A stretch of DNA of 64,000 nucleotides from assembly GCA_033558025.1 (NCBI GenBank), contig JAUCEF010000017.1, forward strand, positions 1,984,001 to 2,048,000, in the 5' to 3' direction. Each line of letters begins with the position of its first letter. Within the stretch, counting starts at the first letter, position 1. Origin of the DNA: Phytophthora sp. 'mugwort' (lineage: Eukaryota; Oomycota; Peronosporomycetes; Peronosporales; Peronosporaceae). Shown here one piece after another: positions 43,401-55,508 of the stretch. The notes under the pieces were generated by a model that saw only the letters and a list, made by a program, of their open reading frames with translations, was not told the DNA's origin and did no database searches. The position numbers and the translations under genes were made by a program.

Positions 43401-46400
43401 ACCCAGTGAAGATGTCGAGGAAGAGGAAGCTTTGTACGAGTCGACAAGTGAAGACAAGGCTTATCCTCTTGACGACGACGCTCAATTTCGCAATTTAGAA
43501 CAGTGGGATGGAACAGCTTTGGATGAACTGCTGCTAGGAGGGTTTTCAAGTATTTATCGTCCGGCTGCGACTCCGAAGAAAGAACAGTCGTCATGGTTCT
43601 CTCTGAGTGTGACCAACGTGACTTTCGCTGTCGATGTGCATCGCGTATTGGAGCCCGACCGCTCTGCGTTCGCGTTGTATCTAGGTTTAAAAGATTTTAC
43701 TGCATTGGACCATCGGCAGTCATCGGAGTATGGCGTGCTGCACGTGGGCGACAAGTTCTTGAGCCTGAAGAACGGCGAATTGACTCCCGGAAAGATGCGA
43801 TCGGACTATCTGAATAAAGGCCCCTTTCTCGTACTGCGCATGTCCTACCGCGGAGCGCGTGCTAAATCTGATTGCTTCGTGCTACAAAGTGGGCTCCATG
43901 CAGATCTCACTATCTCCGGTTGGGTGATGCCACTCACTTTGACGCACGTTTTCTTCGAGATTCTCGATGTTTTGGATGTGCTCTGGGCGACTGATACTGA
44001 TGCGAAGGAAAGTGGAGCCGGTCGTGCGTATGCTCCCGAGCCGGCGAGCTCTGCTCCTTGGAAAGAGGTGCCTGAGCTAGGGATCCAGATCCGTGCTCCA
44101 ATCCTAGAGGCGTACCTTGAAGATTCTCACTGTGTAGCGAAGCTGACAATCGAGGACAGTTCGTGCTCATACCGTGCGGACCCGGGAGTAGAAAACTTTA
44201 AGCTGCACTTAGGACCCACAGCATTATTTGTGCTGACCGAAGATGTCGCGCTTCGGCTTGTACAAGTGGACAAATTTTGGCTTAGCTACGATCTTCGGCT
44301 GCATCGCATGACGGACTCATCTGTAGGAGGCTGTGACTTGTGTACTGATGAGTCAGCGAAAAAGCCTGTATGTCATCGCTCCGTCAGCATTTCAATAGGC
44401 CAGGTTAAGCTCGAGGCAGACCGGAGGTTGGAGCTGCTTTTTGCACTGTTGGAAGCGCTGACATACAGTGACGTTCCAGAGACAGAAGACGACGCTGAAT
44501 TTGACAGTACGAACGAAGAAAAAGTCACGGACAGCGACGGCTTCGAGAGAAGAGAATATGATGTTAGTTTCCTTGGGGGAGCCCATATTTCGCAAACGGA
44601 GCGACTCCCGTCGATGCAGTTCAGTCTTCAAGACCAAGATTCGACGGATCTGCGTCCGATGTACACAAGGGGATTTAGTCGGCCGCTCGCCTCCCCATCG
44701 GGGCGTAGTCGAATGTCTACCGCGACTTCTGCGGGATTAAACTACGGACTGCATGACACGAGCCAGGAGCGGACCAAGCGTCGGGCAAAAGTATCTGCTT
44801 TCATCCCACTGCTGAACTACCAGTTGCTTGTTGGCATTTCGAGCGAGCCTTTGGAGCACCAAACCTCGTCAAGGACGATTTTCCGCACACGACTGCGAAT
44901 GGGAAGAATCCATGACCGCATATCCATCACATGCTACTCGGTAGTGTTCGAAGTGATCAAGAGAAGCTTGTCCGTAGTATCTTTGGACACGTATATCCCA
45001 GTGATGAACTTCTCGGTCAGTGATATGAAAATGCAGTGCATGACGCGAACGGAATTTTCGACAGACCACTCGGTGGATGCAAGCGTTGAGATTTCCGCTC
45101 GTTATTACAACACTTCATTAGCAGACTGGGAACCATTCATCGAGCCTTGGCGAGCTTACGCGAAAGCAAGAAGTGACGGCGGGGAAGATGGAACAACCAT
45201 GCAGCTGAGCGCCTTGCAGCGACTTAATGTGAACTGCACGAACTCGCTGATTCGGTTGGTATCCAGCATTGCGAAAACCCGCCGTAAACAGGATTTCATT
45301 GTGGAGAAACGTACACTCGCTGCAGTGGCTGCTGATGGAGAAGCCAAAAAGGAGGACGGACGTGTGTGCGTCCTTAATAACCTCGGTGTCCCTATTCGGC
45401 TTGCCAATCTCAACACGTCACACGCAGGAACGCTTCATGTTGACGTACGAGACGGGTGGTCATTCCCAGGGTACTCGCGATTCCATAACGTTAGAGTGTC
45501 AGTAGTCTTGCTGCCTTGGTGGCATCCCCGCGAGATTCAGGCTGTGGAGAATTTTCGCCATAAGTTTTCTCTTCCTTATGGCGGAGCTCAATCAGGTGTC
45601 ACACCAATCTTGAGGATAGATGTGCTATCAACGGACGAAGGCAAACGCAACTATGTGTTTGACCATGTCACAAACAAGTACGTGGAAGTCGAAGAAGACG
45701 ATGAAGACGATTTCTTCGACGTACCAGCAGCACAGCGAATCACGCCGCCTAATACACAGCAGTGTGTAAACCGAGAAGACAGCACGAACACAAGCACCTC
45801 CCAACGGACAAGATGGTCTTCGGTTGGGTCAGCAGAGATCAATCTTGCTGGCAACGTCATGGCCTCGCTAGATCCAAATCGGATGAAGCTGAATCGATGG
45901 TACCGTCTTCATGATTTGCGCGGGAACGTTACGGGCGAGATTTTTGTCGGTCTGCACTTTGTACCAGATGTGAACAACCCAGTGCACCGTAGCAGGACAA
46001 ACGAACCTCAGCAAGTGAAAGACGGCCAATTCCTGGTGTTTGATCCACTGAAAATCGTTACGGCGAACGCAAATGATGCTGCGGATCAATGCAAGGACCA
46101 CGTCATGCTCTCGGATGGTCTGCGAGGGAGTTATATCCCGCCATTGGCTTTAGAAGTTCTGATCGGTTCATCGCGAATGAGTTTGATGTGTCCTCTCCGT
46201 CGGGCTGGAAAGTTTCTCATTCAAGGCGAAAAGGTGCTGGCTGAAGTCAAAGTTGCTCAGAGAGACGAATCTCGTCGCGTCCTGCTTCTGAGCTCACCGG
46301 TTCAGCTGAAAAATGGTTTGTATCTTGAAGAACTGGGAGAAAAACTCACTGCTCATCAGGTCTAACTTGTTATCTGCTTGATTTGTTTTTGTGTACAGAT

Positions 46401-49400
46401 ACCAGCATTGACATGGAGCTGTGGACTTGTCGCACACGTTTAGCTCCCGGCGAGGTAAGTGGATAGTACTTTTGCGGTAAGGAGTACAAATTAAAGGCTA
46501 ATGTTGCTGTTTGAACCAGAGTGGTGCTTTGCCGAGAACAGGCAAATTGATGACGCTGACTACGAGTAACAAGATGTCGGTCCCGATCAGCGCAATGTTC
46601 GGCGAAGAAAAGGACGCCATTGTTGTGAAAGTGGATGGGTGTAGACCTACTGTTGTGGCAGATCTGAACAAGCTAGCAGCTGGTTCCACGATCTTAACGC
46701 TGGAAGCAGAAGACCCTGAAGGCTTGGGCTATTGCTTGTATGTGAATATTACGTCGCACATGCGCAAGGTGTACCGAGAAGAGCACCAGGGAATGATCAC
46801 TCGTGGGAATGCGAGCCAGGATGGCGAGTTGCAGACGTACGCAACAAAGTACCAGATATCGTTGCACTCATGCCTGATGTTTGAGAATACTCTCCCAATC
46901 CGAGTGCAGTACAAGATCGTTGCCAGTGGAATGTCGGAGGGGGTAGTCCGCACGGGCACACTTTCACCTGGTGAAGAAGTTCCGATCCACGATTTTCAGC
47001 TGGATGCGAGTTTGATGCTGCGCCTGCCTGAAATGGACTCGATATGGAGCCGTCCAATTAATCTCGGCGACTGCATTTATCGTGAAGGTATGGACAGGTC
47101 GATCAAGACTATGTTGGGTGCAATTGGTGCGTGGGATTCAATCGTCGAGTTCCTCCCTTCCCCTCAGAGTGCTGGCATCGCGTTCAAGGAGGGTGACATC
47201 TCTTCGAACAAGATCATTACGCGCATCGACTATACAGCTGCAGATGACGGGAGCCCTCGCATTGTGTTGTTCTGTTCTTTGTGGGTGTACAACCAGTCGC
47301 ATGTGCAGGCACTGCTATTCCGCTGTGCTGACAATCCCGATGAATCTGCCTTGGCCGTGCCTCAGCTTGTTCCTCAACGACCCGTGCCACGATTGATGGA
47401 CTGCCCCGGCCAAGCCTTTGAGATTGGGACCATTATCGACACGGAGGTATCTCGCTGGTCAGATAAAATCCATTCGACTGTGGTGGGCGTCCAGGAACCT
47501 ATCAGCCTCAAGTTTGGTAGCAAATTGGGCCCGAGAGCTCGCATTGAACTGGGGATATCCATCCAGCGACCACTGGGCCAATTCCACCGTACAACTCAAG
47601 TGATTGTCACTTCACACTTTGTGTTTGTAAACAAGACCCACGCCGCCTTCAAGGTCTCGCAATACATGAGGACGAACGACCGAGTTGTGGAGCTCCATGC
47701 CATGTCAAAGAAAGGGATTCCATCACCACACCATTTCGATTTTGATGCCACAACGAGCTTAGCGAATCGACGAGTCTACTTGCGGATGGACCACCACGGA
47801 GCAGAATGGAGCGGACCATTTGCTGTTGACGAGGAAAATGAGTTTTCTTTGAAGCTAAGGGGGTCAGTGATGGAGTCGTGGAAAGACGGAAGTGGCCATG
47901 CATACACACAGGAGGGACTCCGACGTAGTGTCGCGGAAATGCATCGTGTCAAAGTCCGCATCAGCAACATGGGCCCGAGTATGGTCGTCACGCTGTTACG
48001 AGACGATCCACCGATGTATATGATTCGCAACGAGTCTAGTGCGGACGTTTACGTGAGCCAAGTACATTGTTCAGACGAAACAGTGGTGATTCGAAAGCAC
48101 GAGTTTATTCCCTTCGCATGGGTGAAACCGGATGGGCCTTGGTACGTGTTGTATATCATTTTCTTGTGTTTATTAACGATATCGTAGTATTAACCAGTGC
48201 CTATGGCTCTGCATGTGCTTAGGCGAGTCGCTTGCCGAACGGGAAGTATTGTGGGTCGTGTCAAAATGATCTCGCGAAACTATGGCGTCTACGACTTTGC
48301 CAATTTGGATAGGGAGCGAAATATCGACGCCTTGCGCTATCGTATGTTTGGCAGCAAGTCGAAGTCTGTCACTGGAGATATTGTCGTGGACCGCGCGTCG
48401 CGCGTGTTGGTTTTCCGCGACCATGATAAGGATAAGCCGCCCAGCTACATTCTGGAAGTGAAGATTATTGCGGCGCGTCTTCGTAACGAGTTTTCTCTGA
48501 AGCCAGATTCGACTGCAGAGCTGATCGCGGAAACTGATAATCATGCGGTATGCGAGCTGGTAGTATCGTGACAATTGACACCGGATGCTGACGTGATGTT
48601 ACTGTTGTTGCTTGCTTACTTTACAGGCAAAAGCTACAGAATCGAAGGAACTGAAGACTGCACACGTATATCGCTTCGACTCCGACCTCGAGTTTGCATG
48701 TGAAACTCGGCCGAAAAAGCTCACCCTAAACTTCTACGAAAGCCAAGCAGACCAAGATGGATTATTCCGTGACATGTCGTCTATTGGTATCGATGATGAA
48801 AGCTACTTCAGTAGCAATCGCGCCAATATGCGTGGATGTAGCTCTGCAGAACTTGCGCTAAATGCGACGGAGCTTGAGGGGCCAGGGAGTCCAAGGGCTG
48901 GAGATGACTCAACGTCGTTTAAAATGATGCATACACCAGCAGCTTCTCCTGTTCGGCGTTGTCGCCCCTTGTCAGGTAATATCTCGGACAGCATGATGTC
49001 GTTGTCTCGGAATCAAGCGTTCTATCGGAATGACAGTGATCTCTCGTATGCGGAGGGAGGAATCCAGCTAAGCGATATTGAGCGTGTGAGCGATTCTTAT
49101 GCGTCATCCGAGCAGTCGGACGACGGTAATCGTCGCAACAACGAGCGAGGGGATGGTGCTGCTGGTACGGTCGAAATCAAGATCCCAAAGAAAGCCTGGA
49201 CTCGAATGGGAGTTGGGGCAAAACGATCGATTGCGCTGTCGTACAACACGGCCGAGCAAGCGCGTCGATCTCTTGGACGGGTAGAAGGCCACTGGTGGGA
49301 AATGCGTGACCCCGACAGCGGTGATTTGGTGGGCGAAGTGTTGGTGGCGCTGAAGTTCCGCACCTCCGTTCGTGAACACCTGCAACCTACGGGCATTTAC

Positions 49401-50870
49401 AACATGAGCGTGATTATCCCGAGCATCGGTCTGTCGTTTCTTCACAATGTGAATTCCAGTATGGTGGAAGTGGCGTATCTATCGATGCAACGCCTTGGTT
49501 TACTGTACTCGTGTGCGGGCGGCAGTAGTGAAGTTGTATTTTCGCTTGGCAACCTGCAAATGGACAACCAGATGGAGCGCGAAGTTGTGCTAGGCCCCAA
49601 AGTGCATCAAGTAAAGGAGGGTGTGTCGGTGCGTCTGCGTGATCGCTGGCGTAGCTTCATGAACTACCGCTATCGCGGTATCTTCGACGAGCTAGACACC
49701 AATAGCCTGAGTGTTATCCAGTTCCGGATGCTGTGGAATTCAAGCTGCCACGCGGGCGAGTTCACGCACTACGAGCTTATTGAACTCATCATGCAAGAGC
49801 TCGAGGTGTCGACAGACGAGAAGTTTGTTGTCAATCTGATCAGTGTATTCCAAGGCTTGGAGAGACTTACAAGCCACCACACGTTTGAGGAAATCGTAAA
49901 CACGCAGATGGACTATGCAGGCGGACTCAATAGTGGCGCTATCGTTCCTGCTGCGGGCTTAGACGAACGAAGTGGCGTTGGAGCTAGTGGAGGGGCCGCA
50001 GTGGCGACTGCAGGAGCTGGACCAAGTGGCGTATACATCGAAGAACTGTCAATTGAGGCCATCCGCATTAAATTCACCATGGAACTTCACGGTGGACGGT
50101 ACATCAAGACACTAGGTCCTTCCGGCAGAAGGTTGGCTGTTTACCTTCCAGAGTCTAACGTAAAGGACTTCCGGCTGTACCTGACGAAGCTTTCATTCGC
50201 GCACCTGTACGAGCCCCAAACCAATGTGATTGAGAAGGTCACACGACGGTACTCGCAGCAAGCCGTCATTCTTGTTCTCAGTGGTTTGCATACTGTGTCC
50301 GTGTACGCAAACCCATTCCGTATCGTCTATCGGTTGGGACACGGTGTGGTGGAGCTTGTACGTTTACCTGCGCGTGGCTTGGCATCTGGCAGCCCTCTGG
50401 AACTCATCAGTGGCGCATATCTCGGTGTCCGTTCGTTGGCGATGAACACGATTAGTGCCAGCTATGAGATCGTTGCAGGAGCCACAGGCATTTTCGGTGC
50501 TTTGTTGACACCATTTGTACCTGAAGGTCGACGCAAGGCCTTTGAGGAGGATCTGGTTGCGTTCCAACGTGCTGTGATTGAGGAAGTGGATGCTTTCGAC
50601 GCGGCTGAAGAGCGCACCATGACGAAGGCGATCGTACGGAAACCTCGTGAGTTTGACCCAAGTGGGGTGGGCCTATTGACAGTGTACGGCCCGGGTTCCG
50701 TGCCGTTGGAAGAACAGGAGCGCATTGACCACAAGGCCGTTGTGCTGCTGCAGCTTTGGTGGCGCCGACGCCGACGAGCTAGGCTGCTTCTGGCTGAAGC
50801 GCGTCGTCTTCGCCCCGAGTCTGAAGACGGAGACCGTGTGTTTGGCTCAAATCAGTGTGCCGTCCAGTGA
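40480..50870 (+). CDS. VPS13: VPS13-family bridge-like lipid transfer protein
   Basis: Five exons: 40480..46315, 46399..46454, 46520..48141, 48223..48547, 48627..50870. They total 10,083 bases and 3,360 residues. The ATG at 40480 starts the chorein domain (MLEGALKSWIVYFLGQYVES, then LENLTLK); the upstream open frame has no ATG. A PDZ-like segment lies at about 480-545 (GLLFDILPSGDVAIKRC). An IQ-type helix is at about 823-850 (AIVVMQRFIRGAIVRKRK), followed at once by a PH-like domain at about 855-965 (MGWLYTRDDS, RWRRSWCHLDED). The second half carries the VAB repeats (VLNNLGVPIRL, RVQYKIV), C2-like ends (RWYRLHDLRGNVTGEIFVGL) and the C-terminal ATG2-like helices (YANPFRIVYRLGHG). VPS13 moves bulk lipid at membrane contact sites. 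The first intron's phase choice (donor at 46316) is the weakest join. Confidence 0.92.
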
Positions 50871-52586
50871 GGATGTTCTCCTCGAGCTCAAACGATCTAC
50901 GAAACCTCGCTGTGCTAGCTGCTTGTATAGTATGGACATGCTTGTAGAATGCTGCAGCGAGCGAGTGGGGGGTCTTATGATTTTTGTTATTTATTATCAA
51001 GTGGTGAACACTGAATAACATCAGTTTGACTTGCTGTGTTTCTGTGTCTATTAGAAGGCGAAGGTAGCAACAGTCATTGCCGGTGCAACTTGTCATTGTT
51101 CGACTACCTGGTCGTGCACTCAGTATCGTTGTAGTAAGGCCGCGTCGCGGTGCCGTCGGATTGAGGTAAGCTTTCACGCTTGCAGCCTGACTTGATGATC
51201 TGACACGCCGTATGCGAGGAGATTCTCGAAGTTTGTTGCCTTCCACGTAGCCCACGAACCTCAAGACGTGTTCCCGTACGTCGAGCAGGTACACTCAAAG
51301 AGATTAATCAGGTCAGTGATGCAGTCTCCATCGACACATGTTACTCGACACCGTCCATTATGACTTGGCAAACCATACGACTAAGTATCCCGTCGGTGTC
51401 GCAGTCGTTGCTGCTGGTCTCTGATCGATGACCAAAAAGAACTTGTTGGTACGAAACCCGGACTTAATGAAGGCAGCCGCCTTGGTTAGTTTAAGAAGCG
51501 TCAAGATCGCTATCAGAGGTGTACGCAGTTCACGAAATGGAAAACTGACGAGTGTTAGAGTATTGATCCACAAGTCTCGTCGTGGGAGACCCCCTGCACC
51601 TCAATAGTAGTCGGTGGGAGCCACAGAAAATTTGTTGCTAATGCAGACGCCAGTGTTTACGTTCTCACAGCGACGCTAAAGGACTGAGTCGCAGCTTTAC
51701 ACGAGCTGTACCGGCCGGATCATCCAAGTTTGAGAGACAATAAGGAATACACCAGTGGCTTGAAAAGGCGATGGCAGAAGCGAGCACTTCACACTTGACT
51801 GGATTACGTCTGGGGCTTTCATTTACGAATCTTCCTTCGACAGCAACTGCAGCAGGATACAGCATTGCTCACGCGTTCCCGAGATAACTTTGACGCCAAC
51901 CGCGGAGGTAGGGGACCAATGTCTGCGTTGACGCACGCTTAAAACGTATTCGTTCTTGGCGACGCCAATATAGTAATTCATCCTGTCTTTTATCGTATCG
52001 TTTGTTAATTTCCGTGCTGAAGGAATATATGGGCGAAGTTCTTCACAGCCGGACCATGAGCGTGATGGGACTGATGTGTAGAAAGCGGGACGAAGAAAAA
52101 TTTCGCGCTGATTGTCTCTAGCAGGCCGGAAGGCGTACGCTGCAAGTCCTCAAAACTGAACTGAAATTTTGCACTTACTGCCGCGAATGAGAGCGCTTGG
52201 AGAGTATTCAATTGTTTTTTTACCCGACTCGTCGACGTTCTGTGCAACAGGTTCTCGATTTTTAGTCCGACAAGAGCAACCATACTTTTGCAGTCTGACG
52301 TTTTATCAATAGAGCCTCCTCCGACGTCGTCACGGCTGAAGTCGTCGAACTACAGCGAGACCAACACGTAGATCTGGATGCATACAAGTTGAAGTAGACT
52401 TCAAAGTCGAGCAAAGCACTTGTACTACCAAATAGTGCTACGCTTGGCCACAGTTCAACCACTCATCGCTACCACGCGATCATCGCTACACGTCCCCATT
52501 TCATGCGGCTCACGTAACGGCCATTAAGCTGGTCGCCGGTTGCAACGGCTTCTCCAATCCACTAGCTAACCTCCCGCAGTTCGTGG
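50871..52586. other. 1.7-kb region without a recognised gene
   Basis: Short minus-strand frames at 51358-51573, 51665-51865 and 52005-52283 may be relics of one decayed gene, but no family is recognisable. The last 100 bases contain CTAAC and CCCGCAG just before the first Mpv17 copy, which look like an intron end of a former 5' exon. Confidence 0.35.
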
Positions 52587-53208
52587 ATGCGTGGCTTCCG
52601 GCTGGCGTACGATCGCTGGCTGCAGGGCTCGCCGTTGCTGACAAAAGGTGCGACGTCAGCCGTTCTCTTCGGTCTCGGCGACCGAATCGCGCAACGGATC
52701 GAGAAATTCCGAGGCGGACGAACGCGATGCGAAGGACCGACTCGGACTACAGCGAACTATGCGTATGATGGTATGGGGCGGACTCCTGTTCGCCCCCATT
52801 GGCCACGCGTGGTACAGTTCCTAGAGAGCCATTCGAGGCAAAGGCACGGCCACGATCATTAAGCAGATCGCTGCGGACCAACTCATCTTCTCTCCACCGT
52901 TATCACTGGCCTTCTTCACGTACGCCGGCGTCTTGGAGGGCAAACCGTTGCGTGATACGGTCGAGAGTGCAGTGGCCAAGTTGCCACCGTCACTCGTAGC
53001 GAACTGGACCGCGTGGCCACTGGTGCACGTGTACACATTCGGCTTTGTGCCGCTACAGTACCGAATTTTGTTCATCAATGTGGTGAACCTCGGGTGGTCT
53101 GCCTTCTTGTCGCGGATGGCCAGCAAGGATGGAGAAGTCACCAACGCTCAGAAGATCGAAGAGTTCCTGGCCCAGCAGATGGACGACTCGGAAGAAACAA
53201 CTTCTTAG
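52587..53208 (+). pseudogene. Mpv17/PMP22-family copy A (frameshifted)
   Basis: ATG at 52587 opens MRGFRLAYDRWLQGSPLLTK and GLGDRIAQRIEKF. Frame is lost near 52705, regained for RTMRMMVWGGLLFAPIGHAW (about 52757-52816), then lost twice near 52817-52832. It ends with an intact C-terminal half (LVANWTAWPLVHVYTFGFVP, YRILFINVVNLGWSAFLS) and a TAG at 53206-53208. At least three single-base changes break it. The family makes four-helix membrane proteins of peroxisomes and the mitochondrial inner membrane. The same segments are intact in copies C, E and G. Confidence 0.85.
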
Positions 53209-53359
53209 TCCAGAAACAAGGTGTTGTTAAACCAGAATCGTATGGTTGCTGCACGCGACGGTCGCATCAGGCCCACGCGCCTACCGGTAATAGACGTCAC
53301 TTTGTGTGCTTCAAATCAAGTCTCCTAAAATACCGAGTGTTGGCCACACATTCGCGAGT

Positions 53360-53950
53360 ATGCGGCGTGTCGGACAGTTCTACCACTACTGGCTGCGTGA
53401 AGCTCCGTTACTGACGAAGACCTTGACGGCCGCCACGCTCTCGGGCGTTGGAGACCGAATCGCACAGCGTATCGAGGCTAGAACAGCAATGTCGACAAAG
53501 AAATCACTGGAGCCAACAACGACGGACTCGTGAGTCCCAGCACGGCTCGGACGCTGCGTATGATGTGTGGGGCGGAGTGTTCACGGCCCCCATCATGCAC
53601 ACGTGGTTCCACTTCATTGACCGCGCGATCCCGGGCACCGGCAAGGTCGTGATGGCCAACAAAATGCACGCCGACATAGGATCATGGCCCCCGCCATGGC
53701 CTTGGGTTTCCTTACCGTGACCAAGAGCCTGGAGATCGAACGCCTCAGCGACGCATTCGAGATTGCCAAGGCTAAGCTGCAGCCTACAATGGCCATGAAC
53801 TACAAGGTGTGGCCCGTGGCCAACGTTATGGTGTTCACTTTGATTCCGTTCCAATATCGCACACCTTTTGTCAACTGTGTGAGCTTGGGCTGATCGACGT
53901 TCTTGTCCGGCATGGCCAGCAAGAAGATGAAGGAGGCCATAGCAGCGTAG
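53360..53950 (+). pseudogene. Mpv17/PMP22-family copy B (frameshifts and stop)
   Basis: Starts MRRVGQFYHYWLREAPLLTK. The N-terminal frame ends in a TGA near 53531; RTLRMM..GGVFTAPIMHTW resumes in another frame with bases missing in the middle, and ALGFLTVTKSLEIERL in a third. Near the end a TGA (53892-53894) replaces the conserved Trp codon of the SLGWSTFLS motif. It is closest to copy C by eye (QFYHYWLREAPLLTK versus ELYHFWLHEAPLLTK). Confidence 0.83.
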
Positions 53951-53989
53951 AGTTATACTTAAGTTTAATGGACTAGAGCGGCGGTCCTA

Positions 53990-54709
53990 TCACTTAAGCG
54001 ATGCTTGATTTGTGTCTTGGTCCATAGTTAGGTAGTTTGTATGCAGAGCGATCGCGCTGGACGGCACAGAAGGCTTGGGAGCATCTGCGCCCCATGGAGT
54101 CGTCAGCTTTGGTGGCTCATGGCTGGCCATTTCGGACAAGAAGGTTGACCACACGAGACTGACGCAGTGTGTGAGCGGCGTGCGGTAGTGCAGCGGGACC
54201 AGGCCAAAGATAACGGCGTTCGCGGCCGGCCACAGCATGTAGTCCGCCAGCAGGGTCGGAGGTAACTTGGCCTTGGCCACTTCAAAAGACTCGCGCGCTG
54301 GCTCGCCCTCCATGCATTTGGTCACCGTGAAGAAAGCGAGCGACGTTCCTGGCGCGATGATCATCATGTCTGCTGCGACCTTCCTGGCGACGACGAGTTT
54401 GCCCTTGCCCGGAAGCACGCGCTCGATGACATGGAACCACGTGTGCATGATCGGAGCTGCAAAGAGTCCTCCCCAGACCATCATCCGCAACGTTCGAGCC
54501 GTGCTGTCATTCACGAGCTGGTGGCGTTCGTCTGCGTGATGCGGCGCAAAATCGCTCGACAGGTCGATAGCAGCACTATCCTTTGCCTTGGCCTCGAGCC
54601 TCTGTGCTATTCGATCTCCCATGCCGAACAACGTGGCTGCCGTGACGACTTTGGTCAGCAGTGGGGCTTCATGCAGCCAGAAGTGGTAGAGCTCACCAAT
54701 GCGCTGCAT
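53990..54709 (-). CDS. Mpv17/PMP22-family membrane protein, copy C
   Basis: Intact intronless frame. The start is placed at the ATG at 54709 (MQRIGELYHFWLHEAPLLTK), aligned with the other copies, giving 239 residues; the frame is open to 54931, but the extra part is not conserved and runs through a poly-Pro/His tract. Family motifs: GMGDRIAQRLE, RTLRMMVWGGLFAAPIMHTW, LPPTLLADYMLWPAANAVIF, VPLHYRTPLTHCVSLVWSTF. Four hydrophobic helices are predicted. Members sit in peroxisome or mitochondrial inner membranes and act in membrane permeability or mitochondrial DNA upkeep in animals; the function here is not known. A G-rich tract lies 22-45 bases before the start. Confidence 0.85.
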   Translation of the reverse strand: MQRIGELYHFWLHEAPLLTKVVTAATLFGMGDRIAQRLEAKAKDSAAIDLSSDFAPHHADERHQLVNDSTARTLRMMVWGGLFAAPIMHTWFHVIERVLPGKGKLVVARKVAADMMIIAPGTSLAFFTVTKCMEGEPARESFEVAKAKLPPTLLADYMLWPAANAVIFGLVPLHYRTPLTHCVSLVWSTFLSEMASHEPPKLTTPWGADAPKPSVPSSAIALHTNYLTMDQDTNQASLK

Positions 54710-54730
54710 TTCGACTCGACAGCAGGGATC

Positions 54731-54754
54731 GGGGGGTGGGGGGTGGGGGGGGTG
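54731..54754 (+). repeat. G-rich tract with G-quadruplex potential
   Basis: Runs of six, six and eight G separated by single T, then TGG. On the minus strand, in the sense of copy C, it is C-rich and lies just upstream of that gene's start codon. Confidence 0.6.
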
Positions 54755-54999
54755 GCTGTTAATAAATGTGCTCCGTGATAGCCCGTCGCTCGTTGCTAAC
54801 CAGCCAAGAAGGTCTGGAGGAAGAGGTCTGGTAACGACTGCACAACCTTTGAAGCTGCAAATAGCGAATGGGTTGACGACGACTATGAGCAAGCAACACT
54901 GCGACCACACTTTGGATTCGACCCGCCACAAGGTATCGGAGACCTGGTGTGGCCACGTCGGTTACCGACCTGACCGTCGGTCTCAGCCGTTGAAGCTTA

Positions 55000-55085
55000 G
55001 ACAACAGATCGTGTAACGCAATGTCATCTTAGGTGCCGCTTGGACAACAGATCATGTAACGCAATGTCATCTCCAGGTGCCGCCA
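55000..55085. repeat. Two tandem copies of a 43-base unit
   Basis: GACAACAGATCGTGTAACGC at 55000 recurs as GACAACAGATCATGTAACGC at 55043, each followed by AATGTCATCT and GGTGCCGC. The array lies between Mpv17 copies C and D. Confidence 0.8.
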
Positions 55086-55149
55086 TTATTACATGTATCT
55101 CTTTGGTGCCCGACTGCGTAAGGTGCCTGCGAAGCAGTAGATACTAATC

Positions 55150-55420
55150 GACGCCAGATCGCGCAGCGTATTGAGGCCCCAAGGTCCAGGATCATGTCCA
55201 CGCCACGAGCCGGAAGAGGACTGGTGAGTTAAAGCATTGGGGATGATGTAGAGCGGGCTATTTCTAAAGAGCATGGAGGGTGACGCAGTGAGCAGCGATT
55301 TACGAGGTGGCCAAGTTGAATCTGCTGCCCAGTTGCTCTTCATGGCCAGCAGCGAGGATCATCACCTTCGGTCTCATGCCGTTCCACTACCTCAAGCGAA
55401 GCCCTTTAATCCAATGATAC
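55150..55420 (+). pseudogene. Mpv17/PMP22-family copy D (short relic)
   Basis: Only fragments remain: QIAQRIEAP near 55157 (family motif DRIAQRIE) and, near 55310-55410, AKLNLLPS, SWPAARIITFGLMPFHYLKR, equivalent to LPPTLLADYMLWPAANAVIFGLVPLHYRTP in copy C. The middle of the gene is missing. Orientation is plus. Confidence 0.7.
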
Positions 55421-55508
55421 GAACAAGCTTCGAGCACTAGTGTACATACAAATTCAATAGCATTCCTCGCGACTCCACAGCTTTCCGGATGCTAGCCATG
55501 ACGAATCT

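Noticed and set aside
50871..52586. A decayed transposase gene
   Set aside because: Short minus-strand frames show no motif that I can tie to a family, so only an unassigned region is reported.
54710..54931. N-terminal extension of Mpv17 copy C
   Set aside because: The added 74 residues run through a poly-Pro/His tract encoded by the G-rich repeat and are absent in all other copies.
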